A stretch of 64,000 bases of DNA. Origin: Achromobacter sp. AONIH1. GTDB taxonomy: Bacteria > Pseudomonadota > Gammaproteobacteria > Burkholderiales > Burkholderiaceae_B. The DNA is taken from positions 1,240,001-1,304,000 of the forward strand of contig NZ_CP026124.1 in the NCBI RefSeq assembly GCF_002902905.1, given 5' to 3'. The position numbers were made by a program, and so were the translations under genes. Of the stretch, positions 1 through 8,698 are shown in pieces; the stretch's first letter is position 1, and every line of letters starts with the position of its first letter. The notes under the pieces were generated by a model, which saw only the letters and a list, made by a program, of their open reading frames with translations, was not told where the DNA came from and did no database searches.

Positions 1-781
1 CGGGCCGGGGCACGGCCGAGATCAGGCTGCGGGTGTAGGGATGATCGGGGTCGCCCAGGATCTTGGCGGTGGCGCCCTCTTCGACCAGCTTGCCGCGATA
101 CAGCACCGCCACGCGGTCGGTCACGTCGGCGATCACGCCCATGTCGTGCGTGATGATGATCATGCCGACCTGCTCTTCGCGGCACAGCTTGCGCAGCAGC
201 TCCAGGATCTGCGCCTGGATGGACACGTCCAGCGCCGTGGTCGGCTCGTCGGCGATGATGACTTCCGGCTCGCAGCACAACGCCAGCGCGATCACCACGC
301 GCTGCCGCATGCCGCCGGAGAACTGGTGCGGATACTGCTTGGCGCGCAATTCGGGCTTGTCGATGCCGACCTGCGCCAGCAATTGCACGGCGCGCTTGGC
401 GGCCTCGGCCTGGGACAGGTCCAGGTGCACCTGCATGGTTTCCACCAGCTGGCTTTCCACGGTCTGCAGCGGATCCAGCGAGGTCAGCGGATCCTGGAAG
501 ATCATGCCGATGCGCCGGCCGCGCACGCGGCGCTGCTGCGCCGGCGTCAGCGTGTCGATGCGTTCGCCGTTGAGCAACACCTGGCCGCCGGCCAGCCGGC
601 CGGGCGCTTCCAGCAGGCCGATCACGGCGTTGCCGATGGTGGACTTGCCGGCGCCGGATTCGCCCACCACGCCCAGGATCTCGCCTTTCTCCAGGCTCAG
701 GGACACGCCGTCCACCGCCACCATGGTGCCGCGGCGGCTGGGAAATTCGATGCGGATGTCGTCGATGTTCAACAGGGCCAT
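1..781 (-). CDS. Peptide-type ABC transporter ATP-binding protein (3' end cut by window edge)
   Basis: ATPase of an oligopeptide/dipeptide/nickel-type importer; it powers uptake through the two permeases just upstream. The 260 visible residues contain, in order, Walker A GESGAGKST, a Q-loop (MIFQDP), the signature SGGMRQRVV, Walker B VIIADEPTTALD and the H-loop (ITHDMG). The reading frame is still open at base 1, so the C-terminus lies outside the window. The ATG at 781 is 7 bp after the preceding permease stop, so this is the last visible gene of a minus-strand operon (binding protein, permease, permease, ATPase). The family is certain; the substrate is not. Confidence 0.93.
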   Translation of the reverse strand, partial: MALLNIDDIRIEFPSRRGTMVAVDGVSLSLEKGEILGVVGESGAGKSTIGNAVIGLLEAPGRLAGGQVLLNGERIDTLTPAQQRRVRGRRIGMIFQDPLTSLDPLQTVESQLVETMQVHLDLSQAEAAKRAVQLLAQVGIDKPELRAKQYPHQFSGGMRQRVVIALALCCEPEVIIADEPTTALDVSIQAQILELLRKLCREEQVGMIIITHDMGVIADVTDRVAVLYRGKLVEEGATAKILGDPDHPYTRSLISAVPRP

Positions 782-788
782 GATGTTC

Positions 789-1715
789 TCAGCGCAGCTT
801 CGGATTGAGCGCGTCGCGCAGCCAGTCGCCCAGCAGGTTGACGGACAGCACCAGCGCCACCAGCACGATGCCGGGGAAGATGGAGATCCACCACATGCCC
901 GAGAACAGGTAGCTGTTGCCGATGCGGATCAAGGTGCCCAGCGACGGCGCGGTCGGCGGCACGCCCACGCCCAGGAAGGACAGCGTGGCCTCGGTGATGA
1001 TGGCCACGGCCAGGTGGATGGTGGCGATGACCAGCACCGGCCCCATCACGTTGGGCAGGATGTGGCGGCGCAGGATGGTGACGGGGCCGATGCCGATCAG
1101 GCGGGCGGCCTGCACGTATTCCTTGTTGCGCTCGACCAGCGTGGAGCCGCGCACGGTGCGCGCGTACTGCACCCAGCCGGAGGTGCCGATGGCGAAGATC
1201 AATACGTACATCGCCAGCTCGTCGTGCATGTCGCGCGGCAGCAGCCCGCGCGCCACGCCGTCGATCAGCAGCGCCACCAGGATGGCGGGAAAGGACAGCT
1301 GCACGTCGGCGATGCGCATGATGAAGCTGTCCACGCGTCCGCCCGCGTAGCCGCTGATCAGGCCCAGCGTGACGCCCAGCACCATCGAGAACGCGACCGA
1401 GGCCAGGCCCACCAGCAGCGACACGCGCGAGCCGTAGAGCAGGGCCGAGAAGATGTCGCGGCCCTGGTCGTCGGTGCCGAGCACGAAGGCCGCGCTGCCG
1501 CCCTCTTCCCAGGACGGCGGCGTATTGGCGTCGATGATGAGCACCTGGCCCGGGTCGAAGGGATTCTGCGGCGCGATCAGCGGCGCGAACACCGCGCCGA
1601 GCACGATCAGCAGCGTGACGAGGGCGCCGATGACGGCGGCGGGCGAGCGCTTGAAGCTGTACCAGAGGTCGCTGTCGGCGGCGCGCGCGAAGAAGGGGGC
1701 GATGCGGGCGGTCAT
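789..1715 (-). CDS. ABC transporter permease, DppC/OppC type
   Basis: Inner-membrane permease subunit (308 aa, normal length) of the peptide-type importer. The N-terminus is cytoplasmic (WYSFKRSP, typical of DppC-like proteins) and followed by a first membrane segment at about residues 28-50; more helices follow. The binding-protein-dependent transport motif that contacts the ATPase is present around EYVQAARLIGIG. It pairs with the DppB-type permease encoded 33 bp upstream. Peptide transport is family knowledge; the actual ligand cannot be read from sequence. Confidence 0.92.
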   Translation of the reverse strand: MTARIAPFFARAADSDLWYSFKRSPAAVIGALVTLLIVLGAVFAPLIAPQNPFDPGQVLIIDANTPPSWEEGGSAAFVLGTDDQGRDIFSALLYGSRVSLLVGLASVAFSMVLGVTLGLISGYAGGRVDSFIMRIADVQLSFPAILVALLIDGVARGLLPRDMHDELAMYVLIFAIGTSGWVQYARTVRGSTLVERNKEYVQAARLIGIGPVTILRRHILPNVMGPVLVIATIHLAVAIITEATLSFLGVGVPPTAPSLGTLIRIGNSYLFSGMWWISIFPGIVLVALVLSVNLLGDWLRDALNPKLR

Positions 1716-1748
1716 GCGGATTCCTTTACGTTCGTCCTGGAAGGTGCC

Positions 1749-2720
1749 TTACTTGCTCTGCACGCGCAGGCGCGGATCCACCGCGAAATACAGCAGGTCG
1801 ACGATCAGGTTGATGACCACGAACATGAATGCGATCAGCACCAGGTAGGCCGCCATGACGGGGATGTCCACCGTGCTGATGGCCTGGATGAACAGCAGGC
1901 CCATGCCGGGCCACTGGAACACGGTCTCGGTGATGATGGCGAAGGCGATGATGGAGCCCAGCTGCAGGCCGGTGATGGTGATGACCGGCACCATGGTGTT
2001 CTTGAGCGCATGGCGGAAATTGATCAGCCGCTCCGGCAGGCCGCGGGCGCGCGCGAACTTGATGAAGTCGGCGCGCAGCACCTCAAGCATCTCGGCGCGC
2101 ACCAGCCGCATGATCAGCGTCATCTGGAACAGCGCCAGCGTGATGGCGGGCATGATCAGCGCCAGCAGGCCGGACTTGGTCAGGAAGCCCGTAGTCCACC
2201 AGCCCAGTCCGACCACATCGCCGCGCCCGAAGCTGGGCAGCCAGCGCAACTGCACGCCGAAGAACAGGATCAGCAGGATCCCGATCAGGAAGGTGGGCAG
2301 CGAGATGCCGGCCAGCGAGATGGCCATGAAGGCCTTGGACAGCACGCCGTGGCGCTTGAGCGCGGTGTAGATGCCCATGGGAATGCCCAGCGCCAGCGCC
2401 ATGACGGCGGACACGAAGGACAGTTCCAGCGTGGCGGGCAGGCGTTCTTCCAGCAGTTCGCTGACGGGGCGGCGGTGGCGGTACGAGGTGCCGAAATCGC
2501 CGCGCGCGGCGTTGGCCACGAAGCGCGCGTACTGCACCACGAAGGGATCGTTCAGGCCCAGCTGCTCGCGCAGTTGTTCACGTTGTTCCGCCGTGGTGTC
2601 CTGGCCCACCATGGTGGCCAGGGGGTCGCCCACGTAGCGGAACATGGCGAAGGCGATCAGCGCCACGGTGAGCATGACCAGCAGCGACTGGAAGAGTCGT
2701 TGCGCGATGAAGGAAAGCAT
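1749..2720 (-). CDS. ABC transporter permease, DppB/OppB type
   Basis: Second permease of the importer, 323 aa. It opens with the DppB-like MLSFIAQRLFQSLLV amphipathic/TM start, then the large periplasmic loop (GLNDPFVVQYARFV) and GDFGTSYR, all characteristic of the DppB family. The EAA-like cytoplasmic loop is near FIKFARARGLPE. The start at 2720 is the only sensible ATG. It is separated from the binding-protein gene by about 90 bp that carry a strong hairpin, which probably lowers expression of the membrane genes relative to the binding protein. Confidence 0.92.
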   Translation of the reverse strand: MLSFIAQRLFQSLLVMLTVALIAFAMFRYVGDPLATMVGQDTTAEQREQLREQLGLNDPFVVQYARFVANAARGDFGTSYRHRRPVSELLEERLPATLELSFVSAVMALALGIPMGIYTALKRHGVLSKAFMAISLAGISLPTFLIGILLILFFGVQLRWLPSFGRGDVVGLGWWTTGFLTKSGLLALIMPAITLALFQMTLIMRLVRAEMLEVLRADFIKFARARGLPERLINFRHALKNTMVPVITITGLQLGSIIAFAIITETVFQWPGMGLLFIQAISTVDIPVMAAYLVLIAFMFVVINLIVDLLYFAVDPRLRVQSK

Positions 2721-2769
2721 GGGGTGTGGCCCTCAAGAAAGCCGGCGGCGGGGGCGGCCGTATCGCGAT

Positions 2770-2791
2770 CCGGGCGGTCGAGGCCGCCCGG
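2770..2791 (-). repeat. Intercistronic hairpin between binding protein and permease genes
   Basis: Perfect 8-bp inverted repeat CCGGGCGG / CCGCCCGG with a 6-nt loop. There is no T-run after it, so it is more likely an mRNA-stabilising or partial-termination hairpin than a full terminator. This placement is common in importer operons, where the binding protein is needed in excess. Confidence 0.55.
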
Positions 2792-2809
2792 CAAAGGCTG
2801 CGCCCGGGA

Positions 2810-4417
2810 TCAGGGCAGCACGACGTCGCGCAGGTCGAGCACGTCGTCGGCGCGCTGGATGACCTTGATGTTGTCCTTCACGCCCCAGGACATGGGCTGC
2901 TGGTGCAGCGGCAGGTAGCCGTACTCGGCGCGCACGATGCCGAAGGCTTCCTTGATCATCGCGTTGCGCTTGGCCTGGTCGGTCTCGGTGCCGATCTGGG
3001 TGATCAGCTCGTCGACCTTCTTGTTGCAATAGCCGCCCAGGTTGAACTGGCCCGAGGCGGTCTTGGCGTCGCGGCAGCCGGCCAGGTTCAGCAGCGCGTT
3101 GTGCGCGTCGGTGGAGCTGGGCGTCCAGCCGAGCATGTACATGCTGGTCTGGTTGCCAGCCTGCAGCAGGATCTTGCCGAAGTACTTGGACTTGGTCTGC
3201 GCCAGCAGGTTGACCTTGATGCCCACGCGCGTCAGCATGCCGGCCACGGCCTGGCAGATCTTTTCGTCGTTGACGTAGCGATCGTTGGGGCAGTCCATGG
3301 TGACGGAGAAGCCCTTGGGATAGCCGGCCTCGGCCAGCAGCTTCTTGGCGCGCTCGGGATCCGGCTTGTACGGCGCGCCGTAGGACTCGTCATAGCCGTT
3401 GATCGAGGTGGCGACCAGCGAGCCCAGCGGCTTGGCCGCGCCGCGCATGATCTTGTCGTTGATGATCTTGGTGTCCACGGCCAGCACCACGGCCTCGCGC
3501 ACCTTCGGATCCTTGAAGGGGTTCTTGCCCTTCACGTCCGAGAACAGCAGCTCGTCGCGGCTCTGGTCCATGCCGATGAAGATGGCGCGGGCCTCGGGCG
3601 CGGTCAGCGGCTTGACGCCCTTGGCGTCTTCCAGGCGCTTCCAGTCCTGCACCGGCACCGGCTGCACCAGGTCCATCTCGCCCGAGATCAGCGCGGCCAC
3701 GCGCGTGGCTTCCTGCGTGATGGGTTGGAAGATGACCTCGTCGATATTGGTCTTGATGTTCTTGTTCCAGTAGCCGTCATAGCGCTTGAGCACGGTCTTC
3801 ACGTCGGGCTGGCGCTCGGCCAGCATGAAGGGGCCGGTGCCGTTGGCGTGCAGGTTGGCGTAGTTGCCCTGGTTGTCGCCCTTGATGTTGGTGGCCTCGG
3901 TGGTCTTGTTCTTCTCGGACCACGTCTTGCTCATGATGTACAGGAAGGCCCATTCGCGCGGCAGGATGGGGTTGGGCGCGGGCGTGGTGACTTCGACGGT
4001 GTAGTCGTCGATCTTCTTGATGTCCGACGCCTTGGCGCCGTAGCCCTTCATGTCGGAGCCGGGCGTCAGGCTGCGCTTCCATGTGAAGATCACGTCATCG
4101 GCGGTGAAGGGCGAACCGTCGTGGAATTTCACGCCCTTGCGCAGCTTGAAGATCCATTTGGTGGGCTCGGGGTTTTCCCAGCTTTCGGCCAGCAGCGGCG
4201 TCAGCTTCAGCTCGCCGTCGTAGCCGGCCAGCGTTTCGTAGATGTTGCCCTGGAAGCCCAGCGTGAAGGTCTCGTTCAGCGCCATCGGGTCCATGGACGA
4301 GGCATCGCCCTGGTACGACCAGTGGAAGGTCTTGGCCGCGGCGCCGGCGCTGAAGGCCAGCGAGGCGACCAGGGCCGCCGTCAGCGCAGCCTGTTTGAAA
4401 GCGGGGAAAGTACGCAT
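2810..4417 (-). CDS. Periplasmic peptide-type ABC substrate-binding protein (SBP family 5)
   Basis: Extracytoplasmic receptor of the importer, 535 aa. A Sec signal peptide (MRTFPAFKQ, hydrophobic core to about residue 25, AGAAA/KT cleavage region) is followed by the family-5 mature start FHWSYQGDASSMDP, the LAESWE and FKLRKGVKFHDG motifs and GLSV-type C-lobe motifs (LAEAGYPKGF). First gene of the minus-strand operon, with a sigma70 promoter about 250 nt upstream. The ATG at 4417 gives a clean signal peptide. A dipeptide, oligopeptide or related ligand is possible. Confidence 0.93.
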   Translation of the reverse strand: MRTFPAFKQAALTAALVASLAFSAGAAAKTFHWSYQGDASSMDPMALNETFTLGFQGNIYETLAGYDGELKLTPLLAESWENPEPTKWIFKLRKGVKFHDGSPFTADDVIFTWKRSLTPGSDMKGYGAKASDIKKIDDYTVEVTTPAPNPILPREWAFLYIMSKTWSEKNKTTEATNIKGDNQGNYANLHANGTGPFMLAERQPDVKTVLKRYDGYWNKNIKTNIDEVIFQPITQEATRVAALISGEMDLVQPVPVQDWKRLEDAKGVKPLTAPEARAIFIGMDQSRDELLFSDVKGKNPFKDPKVREAVVLAVDTKIINDKIMRGAAKPLGSLVATSINGYDESYGAPYKPDPERAKKLLAEAGYPKGFSVTMDCPNDRYVNDEKICQAVAGMLTRVGIKVNLLAQTKSKYFGKILLQAGNQTSMYMLGWTPSSTDAHNALLNLAGCRDAKTASGQFNLGGYCNKKVDELITQIGTETDQAKRNAMIKEAFGIVRAEYGYLPLHQQPMSWGVKDNIKVIQRADDVLDLRDVVLP

Positions 4418-4675
4418 AGCCCTGATGCTCCGTGTGGTGCGCGGATCGCGCGGCAGAGGAATGGGCCCCGACCCCTGGAGGAGTCCGGGGCATGGCGTTG
4501 CTGCTTACGACGAGACGGAATCGGGGAATGGACGCCACGCGGCGCGGCATGCGCGTCGGCCGGCGGGAGCCTTGATGACTATCACTGCGCAGGACTTCGG
4601 CTTCACGATGCACCCAACCCCATTTTGTGATTCATAGTCATGAGGGGGACGGACCCACGCCCATGCAGAAGGCAT

Positions 4676-4703
4676 CTTATAGAGCCATTCTTTTAAGCGT
4701 CAA
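4676..4703 (-). promoter_or_regulatory. Sigma70 promoter of the peptide ABC operon
   Basis: Reading the minus strand: -35 TTGACG (4703-4698), 16-bp spacer, -10 TATAAG (4681-4676); both are 5/6 to consensus. The implied transcript start near 4669 leaves a leader of about 250 nt before the binding-protein ATG. Within the 361-bp gap 4418-4778 the leader also holds a GC-rich hairpin (GCCCCG 4465-4470 / CGGGGC 4486-4491). No gene is seen in the gap. Confidence 0.65.
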
Positions 4704-4778
4704 TCGGTTTGGATTGGGGATAGTACGTGCTTGCCAGGGCGCATGAATGGTGCCTGAGCGCCAGGCGGGCGGCGGCTG

Positions 4779-6167
4779 TCAAGAGGTCGCGGGCGCGTCC
4801 GCGGACAGCGTGCGCGCCAGCTCGCGCAGCATGAGCTTGCGGCGTTCGCTGTCTTCATGCGCCTGGCCCAGCGCCGACCATTCGGGCCGGCTGCGCGCTT
4901 CTTTCAGCGCGGCGGGCAAGGCGCCCTTGCGCAGGTCCTCGCCATCATGCGGGACGATCCGGATGGGCGTGCGCGCCGCATGGCCGCGATGTTCGAGCGC
5001 GGCGATCAGCTCGCGCTGGCGCAGCGCCAGGAGGCGCAGCACGGCGTCGTCCACGCTGATCTCGCGCCAGCCGCGCAGCTTGCCCGCCACGCGCTTGCCG
5101 AGCTTTTCCACGCCCTGCCACAGCCCACCCGCGGCCGCGCCGATCAGCATGCCCGTGCCCAGGCTCAGGCCGGCGCTGAACAGGTCCACCGCCGCGCCGG
5201 CCATGGCGCCGGCGGCCGCGCCCATGCCCAGTTGTATGCCCATGTCCTTGAGCGCCTGAGGATGGAACAGGTCCATGCCCCAGCGCTCGCCCTGCAGCGG
5301 CAGCGCATCGGCGTCGATATCGGAAGGCCGGAAGTTGTACAGCGCCAGCAGCGCGGTGACGCAGGCCTGTTCGCGCTGGCGCGCCAACGCGCGCAGGCGT
5401 TCGGCCGCCGCCGCCAGCGCGTCGGCGTCATTGGGGCTGGACAGGCGCAGCGCGGCCACGTCGATCAGCAGGTCGGCCAGCAGCTCGAAGGCGGCGGCGC
5501 GGCGCTCCTGGCGCTGCCGCGCGAGCGCGTCGGACAGGCGCGTCAGCGCGGCGGCGTGGCGGTCCAGCAGCACGGCGAGTCGGGCGTACAGCTGCCGCTC
5601 GCCATCCAGCGCGGGCGCCACCGTGTCGAATTCCACCACCGCGTGCAGCCCCAGCCGGGCCAGCGCCGCGCGCCAGTCGGCGGCGCGATGCTGCGGCGCG
5701 TTGACGAAGTTCAGCACTGGCAGCAAGGGCCGGCCGCAGGCGGCCAGGATGTCGAGTTCGTCGCGGTGCTTGCCCAGCACCGGGTCGCGCGCGTCGATGA
5801 CGTAGAGCGCCGCGTCGCAGTCCAGCATCTTGGCCAGCACGCGCGCTTCCTGTTCGTAGCGGCCGTGAGCTTCCGGCGTGTCCAGGAAGCGGCGCACGCG
5901 CGCCGGTCCGTCCAGCCGTTCGCCGGGCGCCTCCAGCCGCTCCAGGTATTCCAGCAGCGAGATGCTGTCTTCCATGCCGGGCGTGTCGAACCATTCCAGC
6001 GCGTCGCCGCCCTCGATGCGCAGGCGCGCGCCTTCGACGTGGCGCGTGGTGCCCGGGCTGTCGGCGACTTCGCCGAAGCGCGTGTCGCGCGTCAGCGTGC
6101 GCAGCAGCGAGGTCTTGCCGGTGTTGGTGTGTCCCACCACGGCGATGCGGATCAGGGAATCAGCCAT
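4779..6167 (-). CDS. DUF3482-type GTPase
   Basis: Predicted small-GTPase-like protein with a C-terminal DUF3482 region, 462 aa from the ATG at 6167; a longer open frame to 6278 has no family-like N-terminus. Visible G motifs: G1 GHTNTGKT (about residues 12-19), G2 Thr in SPGTTRH, G3 DTPG (61-64). The G4 position reads NFVN (153-156) instead of NKxD, so base specificity may differ. A glycine/alanine-rich segment near residues 330-370 (LGMGAAAGAMAGAAVD) could insert in the membrane. Its start overlaps the upstream membrane-protein gene by 8 bp, indicating translational coupling. The cellular role of this family is not established. Confidence 0.85.
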   Translation of the reverse strand: MADSLIRIAVVGHTNTGKTSLLRTLTRDTRFGEVADSPGTTRHVEGARLRIEGGDALEWFDTPGMEDSISLLEYLERLEAPGERLDGPARVRRFLDTPEAHGRYEQEARVLAKMLDCDAALYVIDARDPVLGKHRDELDILAACGRPLLPVLNFVNAPQHRAADWRAALARLGLHAVVEFDTVAPALDGERQLYARLAVLLDRHAAALTRLSDALARQRQERRAAAFELLADLLIDVAALRLSSPNDADALAAAAERLRALARQREQACVTALLALYNFRPSDIDADALPLQGERWGMDLFHPQALKDMGIQLGMGAAAGAMAGAAVDLFSAGLSLGTGMLIGAAAGGLWQGVEKLGKRVAGKLRGWREISVDDAVLRLLALRQRELIAALEHRGHAARTPIRIVPHDGEDLRKGALPAALKEARSRPEWSALGQAHEDSERRKLMLRELARTLSADAPATS

Positions 6168-7566
6168 GTCCGGTCTCCAGCCAGTCCAGCGCGTTGGCGG
6201 ATGCCGCCAGCACGGCCTGCGCGGGCAGGCCCAGCGCCGCGAGCTGCGCGCGCCACAGCGGCGCGCGCGCCGGACCATCCTCGTGCGCGGGCAGCAGCAG
6301 CCAGACGCGCGTCTGCTGCGCGTGCGCGGCCAGTTCGGCGATCAGCGTGAGCGTGCCCCGGTCCGGCGTCTGGCGGGCGTCGCAGGCGATCAGGAGGCGC
6401 GAGGCGGCGGCGTCGGCCAGCGCGTCGAGGATGCGGCGGCGTTCCTCGCGCGTGTCGAGCCGGCCGGCGATCTGGATGCCGGCGGGCGTCGTGGCCGGCG
6501 GCCAGGGCAGGTCGGTGGGCAGTTCCAGCGCCAGCAGCACCGGACGGCCGTCCAGCCCGGCAGGCGCCGGCGCGGACAGGCGCGGCTCGTGCAGCGGGTC
6601 GACGGGGCGGTCCAGGCCGGTGGAGACCACGGAGGGTTCCAGCCGGTCGCGCAGCGCGGCGTGGCCGGGCAGCGCGGGGTCGATGCGCAGGCCGGCGAGC
6701 CTGCGCCGCAGCACGACCAGGCACAGCAGCGCGGCGGCCAGCCGGGGCAGCACGCCATAGACCACCACCACGCCGATCAGCCATAGCGACCATTGCACCT
6801 GGGCGGCGGCCGGCAAGGTCTGGACGCCGTCGCTGGCGAGCACCGTGGCGGCGTCGGGCAGCGGGAAGCCCGCCAGGCCCGGCAGCCAGCCGATCGCCTG
6901 GGTCAGCCAGACGAAGGTGTCCGGCGCGAGCAGCGTGGTGGCCCAGATGAAGCGGTAGCTGGCGGTGGACAGCACCGTCAACAGCGTCGCCAGCGCGGCG
7001 CACAACCCGGTCAGCCAGAGCAGGTGGCTGATCGAGCCGAACAGCCAGCGCAGCGCGCCGGCGCGCGCCAGCAGGTTGAGCAGGGCCTGGGGCGCCAGCG
7101 CCGTGTCCGGCCCGCGCGCGAGTTTGCGCGTGACCCACAGCCAGAGCCGTCCCAGGCCGGTGGCGGCGGCGGGTCGCAGGAGAAAGCTGGCCAGCCACAG
7201 CAGGAAGGTCAGCGCGTGCAGGCCCAGCAGGGCGCCCAGCGCCCACAGCACGTTGACGGGCCGCGCGCCGTCGCCCAGCGCGCCCAGGGCCAGGCCGATG
7301 CCGGAGAACAGCGCCAGCGCGAACAGCGCGGCCAGCAAGGCCAGGGCGCTGCGGGTCCAGCCCTGGAGCTGGGCGGGCAGTTGTTCGCGTTCGGCGAGCC
7401 GGTGGGCGCGGACCAGGATGCGGTCCGGCAGGCCGCCCTCGGCGCGGCGCGCGGCGCGCACGGCCTCGGCGTCTTCGAGCGGGCCCCAATGGGTTTCGCG
7501 CAGGCGGATGATCTCGGCGAGCCAGTACTCGCGCAGCGGGCGGCGGGAGGCGTCGTCCAGGGGCAT
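6160..7566 (-). CDS. DUF2868 integral membrane protein
   Basis: 468 aa, partner of the downstream GTPase. The N-terminal about 70 residues are polar and arginine-rich (EYWLAEIIRLRETHWGPLED is the recognisable family start). Membrane segments follow at about 73-98, 105-130, 175-200 and 270-300, then a soluble C-terminal half with a TIM/Rossmann-like look (LLIACDARQTPDRGTLTLI). The gene order membrane protein then GTPase, with an overlap, recurs in proteobacteria and suggests a membrane-tethered GTPase complex. Function unknown. Confidence 0.8.
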   Translation of the reverse strand: MPLDDASRRPLREYWLAEIIRLRETHWGPLEDAEAVRAARRAEGGLPDRILVRAHRLAEREQLPAQLQGWTRSALALLAALFALALFSGIGLALGALGDGARPVNVLWALGALLGLHALTFLLWLASFLLRPAAATGLGRLWLWVTRKLARGPDTALAPQALLNLLARAGALRWLFGSISHLLWLTGLCAALATLLTVLSTASYRFIWATTLLAPDTFVWLTQAIGWLPGLAGFPLPDAATVLASDGVQTLPAAAQVQWSLWLIGVVVVYGVLPRLAAALLCLVVLRRRLAGLRIDPALPGHAALRDRLEPSVVSTGLDRPVDPLHEPRLSAPAPAGLDGRPVLLALELPTDLPWPPATTPAGIQIAGRLDTREERRRILDALADAAASRLLIACDARQTPDRGTLTLIAELAAHAQQTRVWLLLPAHEDGPARAPLWRAQLAALGLPAQAVLAASANALDWLETGHG

Positions 7567-7646
7567 GGGCAGGTTCGGACCAGGTTGCCACAGCGGCGCG
7601 GGGCCGCGGCGGGCGGTGCCCCATTGTAGGGGAGATGCGCGCCGGC

Positions 7647-8537
7647 TCAGCGTCCGGCGCGGGCGCCGCGGTACTGGCCCGGCGTGACGCCGGCTGCGTC
7701 GCGGAAGACCCGCGACAGATGGCTGGCGCTGCCGAACCCGCTGGCCTGCGCGATGCCGGCCAGGTCGCTCTTGCCGGCGGCCAGCAGGGCCTTGGCGCGC
7801 TCGATCCGGCGCGCGCGCACCCAGGCGTGCGGCGGTTCGCCGAAGGAGGTATGGAACATGCGTGCGAAGTGATAGGTGGACAGCGCCGCCACGCCAGCCA
7901 GCTCAGCCAACGTGAGCGGGGCGTCCAGGTGCGCGTCCACGTAGTCCATGACGCGCCGGCGCACGGCGGGGGCCAGGCCGCCGCGCGCGGGTTGCGGCGT
8001 CTTGCGCGACACGCCCTGGTGCAGCAGCTGGTGCAGCACGGTCTCGGCGGCGCTGCTGGCCGCCAGCCGTTCGTCGGGGCGGCTCCAGTCCGTGCCCAGC
8101 AGCGAGCGGCATACGTCGGTCAGCGAGTCGTCGTGGATATAGGTGCGGTCGCGCAGTTCCAGCGAGCGCGGCTCGCAGTCCAGCCGCATGACGGCTTCGC
8201 GGGCCAGGCGCTCCGGCGCGATGTACAGATGCAGGAAACGCACGTTGTCGTTCATGCTCCAGCGCGAGTAATGCTCGGCGGGCAGCACGCAGAACTTGCC
8301 CGCGCCGCCATGCAGCGAGTCCAGGCCGACGCGGAAGGATTTTTCGCCGCCGCGCAGGTATAGCGACAGGGTGTGGTGGCCGGGCATGTCGTAGCCCAGC
8401 GTTTCGCGGGCGCTGCGCGACCATTGCGAGATCGCCAGGCCCTCGCCGAGCGTGGCCGCGCGCTCCAGCGTCGCAGTGGAGCCGGACAGGGTGCGGAAGA
8501 CGGAGAAATCGGCGGGTGCCGACGCGACGGTGCCCAT
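7647..8537 (-). CDS. AraC-family transcriptional regulator
   Basis: 296 aa from the ATG at 8537 (a GTG at 8546 would add three residues). The N-terminal about 180 residues form a sensing domain without recognised catalytic residues. The C-terminal two-helix-turn-helix domain is clear: LTLAELAGVAALSTYHFARMF and IAQASGFGSASHLSRVFRD, ending in the family motif GVTPGQYR. Divergently transcribed from the EamA transporter gene, which it may control. The ligand is unknown. Confidence 0.88.
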   Translation of the reverse strand: MGTVASAPADFSVFRTLSGSTATLERAATLGEGLAISQWSRSARETLGYDMPGHHTLSLYLRGGEKSFRVGLDSLHGGAGKFCVLPAEHYSRWSMNDNVRFLHLYIAPERLAREAVMRLDCEPRSLELRDRTYIHDDSLTDVCRSLLGTDWSRPDERLAASSAAETVLHQLLHQGVSRKTPQPARGGLAPAVRRRVMDYVDAHLDAPLTLAELAGVAALSTYHFARMFHTSFGEPPHAWVRARRIERAKALLAAGKSDLAGIAQASGFGSASHLSRVFRDAAGVTPGQYRGARAGR

Positions 8538-8698
8538 GGAAATCACATGCTACTGCGATCGCGCGCTACGCGCGCGGGCGCGCGAGCAATAAGCGCAAGA
8601 AACGGCAATCGCGGCCGGGCCGGGCGGTGCAGACTACTGGCGAGCGGCGGCCTGCCGCCGGTTTTTATGTCCCCTATTTTATTGCCGCGTACCGCATC

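Noticed and set aside
63..2918. Plus-strand open frame of 951 codons
   Set aside because: It is antisense to clear ABC permease and ATPase genes; its His/Gln/Asp-rich composition is typical of an antisense shadow in high-GC DNA.
2726..4630. Plus-strand open frame of 634 codons
   Set aside because: Antisense to the substrate-binding protein gene, low-complexity composition, no family likeness.
4752..4766. GCCTG/CAGGC hairpin after the GTPase gene as a terminator
   Set aside because: Only 5-bp arms and no T-run on the minus strand; too weak to call.
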